NCBI GenBank assembly: GCA_034433615.1
Contig: DAOUAJ010000016.1
Span: 1-18,216 of the forward strand
DNA length: 18,216 bases
Direction of reading: 5' to 3'
Origin: DAOUAJ01 sp034433615
GTDB lineage: Bacteria > Chloroflexota > Anaerolineae > DUEN01
Position numbers and translations under genes: made by a program. Shown piece after piece: positions 13,216-18,216 of the stretch (positions are counted from its first letter, which is position 1; each line of letters begins with the position of its first letter). The notes under the pieces were generated by a model. That model saw only the letters and a program-made list of their open reading frames with translations. It was not told the DNA's origin and ran no database searches.

Positions 13216-14231
13216 GCCGTCCTCCGCAGTGCAGTAGCACGCTGCAATCGCCGCGAGATCAGGGCGTCCGACACCACTGCCAGCAGGATCACCAGCCCCT
13301 GGACCGCCAGCTTCCAGAAGGGTGAAATGCGTACCAGGTTCAGCGCGTTGATGATCACCCCCAACAGGAGCGAGCCCAGCAGGACGCCGGGGATCGTCCC
13401 CGAGCCGCCGAAGATGTTGACACCCCCCACCACCGAAGCCGCCACTGTCTGCAACTCGAACCCAACCGCCGAGTCACTTTGGGCCGAGGCGTAGCGCGAC
13501 ACCCAAAGCACCCCCGCCATTCCGTAAAGCAGGCCGGACAGCAGGAAGACCAGGAACAGGATCTGGTTGACCCGAATCCCGACTACCTGGGCCGCCAATG
13601 GATTGCTACCCACCGCGTAGATCTCCCGGCCGGTTCGGGTATGGTTCAGGAAGTAGTAAAAGATCAGCGCCACGGCTGCCGCAAAGAACACCAGATTTGG
13701 AATGCCCAGGATCGTGCCGCGGGCCAACAACTTGAAGCTCTCCGGCATCTCGGCTGCGTCCACCCAGGCCCCGCCGCTGATGGCGAAGACCAGGCCGCGG
13801 TAGATACTCAATGTGCCCAGCGTGGCGATGATGGGAGGGACGCGCCCCCTGGTCACCAGGATGCCGTTGAAGGCACCCAGGGCCAGCCCGATCCCTACAC
13901 CCATCAGCAAGGCGAGAGCGGGCGGCAGGCTCTGGTTGGCGCTGATCGTCATGCTGACGACCATGCCCGATAGCGCCAGCCCTGATGCCACCGAGAGGTC
14001 AATCCCACGCGTGATGATCACCATCGTCTGGCCGATGGCCACGATGGACAGGATGGCGATGTCGAGCAGAATGTCGCGCAGGTTTTCGACGGTGAGAAAG
14101 TACGGGCTGCGCAGGCTGACCACGATCACCAGCGTGATCAAAAAGAAGAGCAGCCCGATCTCTCTTACTCCCAGAATCAGGGAAAGAAGATTGCGATGGT
14201 TCGATGTGCGCATGGGTTTTCCATTCACCAC
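13212..14231 (-). CDS. rhaP: Rhamnose/ribose-type ABC transporter permease (first)
   Basis: This RbsC-like permease of up to 339 residues carries AIGQTMVIITRGIDLSVASG, FNGILVTRGRVPPIIATLGT, GREIYAVGSNPLAAQVVGIR and VVGGVNIFGGSGTIPGVLLG, the standard conserved loops, within about ten hydrophobic segments. It would pair with the second permease to form the heterodimeric channel energised by the cluster's ATPase. The outer start is a GTG at 14231, 8 bases after the iron-transporter stop. An ATG at 14213 preceded by TGGAAAA is equally plausible and shortens it by 6 residues. It is coupled by ATGA overlap to the next permease. Confidence 0.88.
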   Translation of the reverse strand: MVNGKPMRTSNHRNLLSLILGVREIGLLFFLITLVIVVSLRSPYFLTVENLRDILLDIAILSIVAIGQTMVIITRGIDLSVASGLALSGMVVSMTISANQSLPPALALLMGVGIGLALGAFNGILVTRGRVPPIIATLGTLSIYRGLVFAISGGAWVDAAEMPESFKLLARGTILGIPNLVFFAAAVALIFYYFLNHTRTGREIYAVGSNPLAAQVVGIRVNQILFLVFLLSGLLYGMAGVLWVSRYASAQSDSAVGFELQTVAASVVGGVNIFGGSGTIPGVLLGSLLLGVIINALNLVRISPFWKLAVQGLVILLAVVSDALISRRLQRATALRRTA

Positions 14232-14239
14232 TACGAACG

Positions 14240-15141
14240 CTAAACCTCAATGCCAAAGAGGGTGCGGAGTGAATACCCGATCAGAAAGCTCAACGCCGCA
14301 ACGCCCAGGCTGAGGCCGGTCATCTCCAAAAAGCGGCTCCTGAATGATTGATCTTTGGCAACGGAGATGTAGTAATTGAAAGACGCGATCACCAGCACGG
14401 CGATGCCCAGTGCAATGGCCAGGCAGAGGTAATAATTTGGCAACAGCAGATACGGCAGGATAAGCAACGATACCGTAATGATGTAGGCTATACCGGTGTA
14501 AACGGCAGCTTTAAGCGGTGACCGGCCGAGGCTGGCCTCACCCTCTTCAGAGCGAGTGGAAAGATACTCCGAAGTACCCATGGAGAGGGCCGCGGCAACC
14601 CCCGTGATGGCACCAGTAAGGGCGATCAGCCGGGTGTTTTGCAGCGCCAGCGTGAGCCCCGCCAGGGCGCCGGTCAGTTCCACCAGGGCATCGTTAAGTC
14701 CCAGAACAACAGAGCTGACGTAGCGGAGAAATTCTTCGTCCAGCAACCCGATCAGCGCATCCTCGTGCTGCTTTTCTTCGATAGCCAGTGCCGAGGCTTC
14801 TGGTAGAACACCTACCAGCGGCGTGTAGTCTTCGCGGACGTTTTCTTCGCCACCCTCCATCAATTTGAGGCCAAAAGTCAGTCCGAAAAGCCGACCGATG
14901 ACGATGTATACCCAGGCCTTAAAACGATCTGGCAGCACATCCTGGCCGCTGTAACTGCGCCAGACCTGGTAATGGCGCAGTTCATCTGCGGCGATTCGCT
15001 CTAACACACGGCGATTTTCCGGCGCTTTCACGCTTTGCGCCAGCCGGGTGTAGATCAGGTTCTCGGTGATTTCATTTCTCTGGAAGGCCAAGAGCTTTTC
15101 CCGAATTTCTGGCGTGATAGCGAGCGTTACTTCGGTGGGTG

Positions 15142-15145
<4 letters not shown>
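14240..15145 (-). CDS. Ferritin-like/VIT-domain iron transporter (MbfA-like)
   Basis: The 301-residue protein joins an N-terminal ferritin-like di-iron domain to a C-terminal VIT1/CCC1 membrane domain. Di-iron ligand motifs are NEITE (residues 24-28), DELRH (E55, H58) and EEKQHE (E124, H127). The VIT part begins near 141 (RYVSSVVLGLNDALVELTGA) and has the five expected helices with MGTSEYLSTRSEEG. Related MbfA proteins export iron and protect against peroxide. The start ATG overlaps the ABC ATPase stop by 4 bases, and the next permease follows within 8-26 bases, so it is embedded in a sugar-transport operon. Its GC content is visibly lower than that of the ATPase, suggesting insertion of a foreign gene. 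Confidence 0.9.
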
Positions 15146-16677
<1,532 letters not shown>

Positions 16678-16699
16678 GCAGCCTCCCTGCTTGCCATGA

Positions 16700-17056
16700 T
16701 CACGTTCGCCATTGGTTCAGCCAGCGGACCTGCCCCACCCAGTCATCTGCCTCCGTCTCTGTCAGTAGACGATCCAGGGCGGCAATGAGACCGGACAGCG
16801 TCCAACTCCTTCGGGCGGCCAAAATGATGCCAGCATGTTGGGAATAGCGACGCGCCAAGAGTGGAAAATCGTGGACATTGAACGTGAACACACAGCGCCC
16901 CTGGGCCGTGGCGCCCAACAACTGGGTTTCGTCACTGGCATCCAGCGGCATCCAGTCAGTTGGTATGCGCGTCACGTCATGGCCGCGCTTTACCAACGCT
17001 TGATGCAATGCCTTGATGGAAGTGTCTGCGTCCAGATGCAGCCGCGGTTCAGGCAT
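16700..17056 (-). CDS. DUF5615 PIN-like toxin
   Basis: This 118-residue protein has the DUF5615 pattern: LHLDADTSIKALHQALVKRG with acidic D9 and D11, then FTFNVHDFPLLARRY with N60 and D63. The PIN-like fold usually cleaves RNA, so it is the likely toxin of a toxin-antitoxin pair; the activity is inferred. The ATG at 17054-17056 lies inside the last codons of the DUF433 gene, an 8-base overlap that is normal for such pairs. The next gene, the transporter ATPase, follows after 22 bases. Confidence 0.82.
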   Translation of the reverse strand: MPEPRLHLDADTSIKALHQALVKRGHDVTRIPTDWMPLDASDETQLLGATAQGRCVFTFNVHDFPLLARRYSQHAGIILAARRSWTLSGLIAALDRLLTETEADDWVGQVRWLNQWRT

Positions 17057-17447
17057 TGGCTAATTCAAGCGCTTGCTCGGCGTCAAGAGCGGCGTCAATT
17101 TCCTGGCGATGAGCGGCATAGAAGGCCAGGGCCTCGTTCACCAGGGACTCGCTTACACCATACTCCGCGGCGACCTGAGCAGGTGACAACCCCCAGTGCC
17201 GGGTGGCCACCGCGATGGTTGACACCCGAATGCCCGTGCCGCGCAATACGGGTACAGGCCGCCCACTGACGCTCCGCCGATAAGTGATTTGCGGGAATGC
17301 TGGATCATCCAACTGTTGGTTTAAAGCCCCGACCTTCTCAGCCACTGCCCACAGAATGAACTGGTTGAGCGAGACCCCCTGCCTGTCAGCCCACTGTTCC
17401 GCCTCTTGCTTTAGCTGTTGGGGTAAGTTCAAAGCGTATCGCGTCAT
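17049..17447 (-). CDS. DUF433 antitoxin with an N-terminal ribbon-helix-helix-like segment
   Basis: The 132-residue protein starts at ATG 17445-17447 with GGGAGGAG upstream. Residues 1-40 (TRYALNLPQQLKQEAEQWAD then QGVSLNQFILWAVAEKV) resemble a HicB/CopG-type ribbon-helix-helix. Residues 54-118 are a DUF433 helix-turn-helix domain (PVLRGTGIRVSTIAVATRHW, LSPAQVAAEYGVSESLVNEA). DUF433 proteins are commonly encoded directly before DUF5615 proteins and are taken to be the antitoxins. The combined RHH-DUF433 form suggests strong DNA binding and autoregulation at the palindromes flanking its promoter (17478-17537). It may set expression of the whole downstream cluster. Confidence 0.82.
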   Translation of the reverse strand: MTRYALNLPQQLKQEAEQWADRQGVSLNQFILWAVAEKVGALNQQLDDPAFPQITYRRSVSGRPVPVLRGTGIRVSTIAVATRHWGLSPAQVAAEYGVSESLVNEALAFYAAHRQEIDAALDAEQALELANA

Positions 17448-17477
17448 CGTCTCCTCCCGTAATCAGCAGACTCACAC

Positions 17478-17537
17478 AGAGATATCCTATGTCATATCAT
17501 ATATTATATCTCATACGTTGTCAACCGGGATATCTCT
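17478..17537 (-). promoter_or_regulatory. Promoter of the TA pair flanked by 10-bp inverted repeats
   Basis: On the minus strand TTGACA (17519-17524) and TATGAT (17496-17501) are 17 bases apart; the start would be near 17489. AGAGATATCC (17478-17487) and GGATATCTCT (17528-17537) are perfect inverted repeats on either side, centred 50 bases apart, about five helical turns. This is a convincing candidate operator for the DUF433 antitoxin. Confidence 0.65.
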
Positions 17538-17580
17538 CGAACCAGGACAAACTTGAGACGCATGGCCCGGCTCCTATCCA

Positions 17581-17608
17581 ACGTGAAACGTGATGCGTGA
17601 AGCGTGAG
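17581..17608. repeat. Four-unit heptamer repeat next to the aspS stop
   Basis: Four exact 7-base steps are visible: ACGTGAA, ACGTGAT, GCGTGAA, GCGTGAG. They end 1 base before the aspS stop codon (17610-17612). They belong to the same family as the tract at 6143-6170. No other gene lies between this tract and the TA promoter. Confidence 0.7.
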
Positions 17609-17609
17609 G

Positions 17610-18216
17610 TCATATGTCCAATTTCAGCGCAATGTGCAGCTCGTCCAACTGCCGCTGGGACACGGGCGAGGGGGCGTTGGTCATCAGGTCCGTGGCCTGG
17701 GCGGTCTTGGGGAAGGCGATCACCTCGCGGATGTTACTCTCCCCTGCCAGGATGGCCGTCAGTCGGTCAATGCCAGGCGCGATCCCCCCGTGCGGCGGCG
17801 CGCCGTATTCGAACGCTTCCAGCATGTGGCCGAACTGAGCCTGCGCCTCCTCCGGCGTGATCCCCAACACGTCAAACATCAACGCCTGCTGGTCGCGACG
17901 GTGGATCCGGATGCTGCCACCACCCGTCTCCCAGCCATTGCACACGATGTCGTACGCCTTAGCCTTCGCCTTGCCCGGATCGTAATCTGGCCCCGGCTGC
18001 AGGTATTTCCAGTCCTCGTCCAGCGCCGAGGTGAACGGATGGTGCATCGCCGCCCAACGCCCTTCCTGGTCATCCCACTCATAGAGAGGGAAATCCACCA
18101 CCCAGACGAACGCCAGCTCGTTCGGGTCCATCAGGCGCAGGCGGCGGCCCATCTCCAGCCGGAGCTGCCCCAGCGCCTGGGCGACGATGGCCGGCTTGTC
18201 GGCGATCACCAACCCC
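17610..18216 (-). CDS. aspS: Aspartyl-tRNA synthetase, C-terminal part (runs off the window)
   Basis: The frame is open to the right edge and gives the last 200 or so residues of a bacterial-type AspRS, which charges tRNA(Asp) with aspartate. Characteristic strings are LAFVWVVDFPLYEWDDQEGR, MHHPFTSALDED, AKAYDIVCNGWETGGGSIRI, and class II motif 3 in APPHGGIAPGIDRL with NIREVIAFPKT. The insertion between catalytic motifs found in bacterial AspRS is consistent with FEYGAPPHGG near the end. The stop TGA is at 17610-17612. Its 5' end is outside the window. It precedes the TA/transporter cluster on the same strand, but the TA promoter lies between them. Confidence 0.95.
   Translation of the reverse strand, partial: GLVIADKPAIVAQALGQLRLEMGRRLRLMDPNELAFVWVVDFPLYEWDDQEGRWAAMHHPFTSALDEDWKYLQPGPDYDPGKAKAKAYDIVCNGWETGGGSIRIHRRDQQALMFDVLGITPEEAQAQFGHMLEAFEYGAPPHGGIAPGIDRLTAILAGESNIREVIAFPKTAQATDLMTNAPSPVSQRQLDELHIALKLDI

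Noticed and set aside
17581..17608. Regular short repeats considered as a CRISPR array
   Set aside because: The period is 7 bases with no unique spacers, and no cas gene is nearby.

Overview
The window looks like a GC-rich bacterial chromosome segment, most likely Chloroflexota (Anaerolineae-like). This is inferred, not proved. The clues are the overall protein flavour, an mre operon in a GC-rich genome, extended -10 promoters of the form TGGTATAAT, intergenic heptamer repeats and a GTAGGGGCGA-type palindrome. There is no rRNA or tRNA gene and no CRISPR array.

Region 1 (1-2353, minus strand) is the cell-shape operon mreB-mreC-mreD, with mreD cut by the window edge. A 390-base divergent intergenic region follows. 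It holds the mreB promoter and leader, and a hairpin element flanked by two copies of a -10-like sequence. Region 2 (2745-5981, plus strand) is a housekeeping run: tilS, an RlmI-type rRNA methyltransferase and a NUDIX hydrolase. Facing it on the minus strand is a single gene that fuses a ThuA domain to a Gfo/Idh/MocA dehydrogenase, and upstream of that lies miaA.

Region 3 (8919-10399) is accessory DNA. It has a BrnA-type antitoxin beside a BrnT toxin that appears to have lost its N-terminal half. Next comes a 255-bp non-coding element with 21-bp terminal inverted repeats and a perfect 8-bp flanking duplication, read here as a MITE. A small VOC-family gene with an excellent promoter follows, then a repeat-rich spacer.

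Region 4 (10400-17447, minus strand) is one long co-directional cluster. A DUF433/DUF5615 toxin-antitoxin pair leads into a rhamnose-type ABC transporter (ATPase, two permeases, lipoprotein binding protein). Two unrelated genes of visibly lower GC sit between the transporter genes: a ferritin-like/VIT iron transporter and an RluA-type pseudouridine synthase. The transporter genes are joined by ATGA overlaps or very short gaps. The only clear promoter at the head of the cluster is that of the toxin-antitoxin pair, while rhaS has its own candidate promoter. The window closes with the 3' end of aspS.

The observations most worth following are the MITE with its target-site duplication beside a broken toxin, the hybrid TA/sugar-transport/iron/RNA-modification operon, the ThuA-ThuB-like fusion, the possibly leaderless tilS promoter with its hairpin, and the repeats that supply or abut stop codons.
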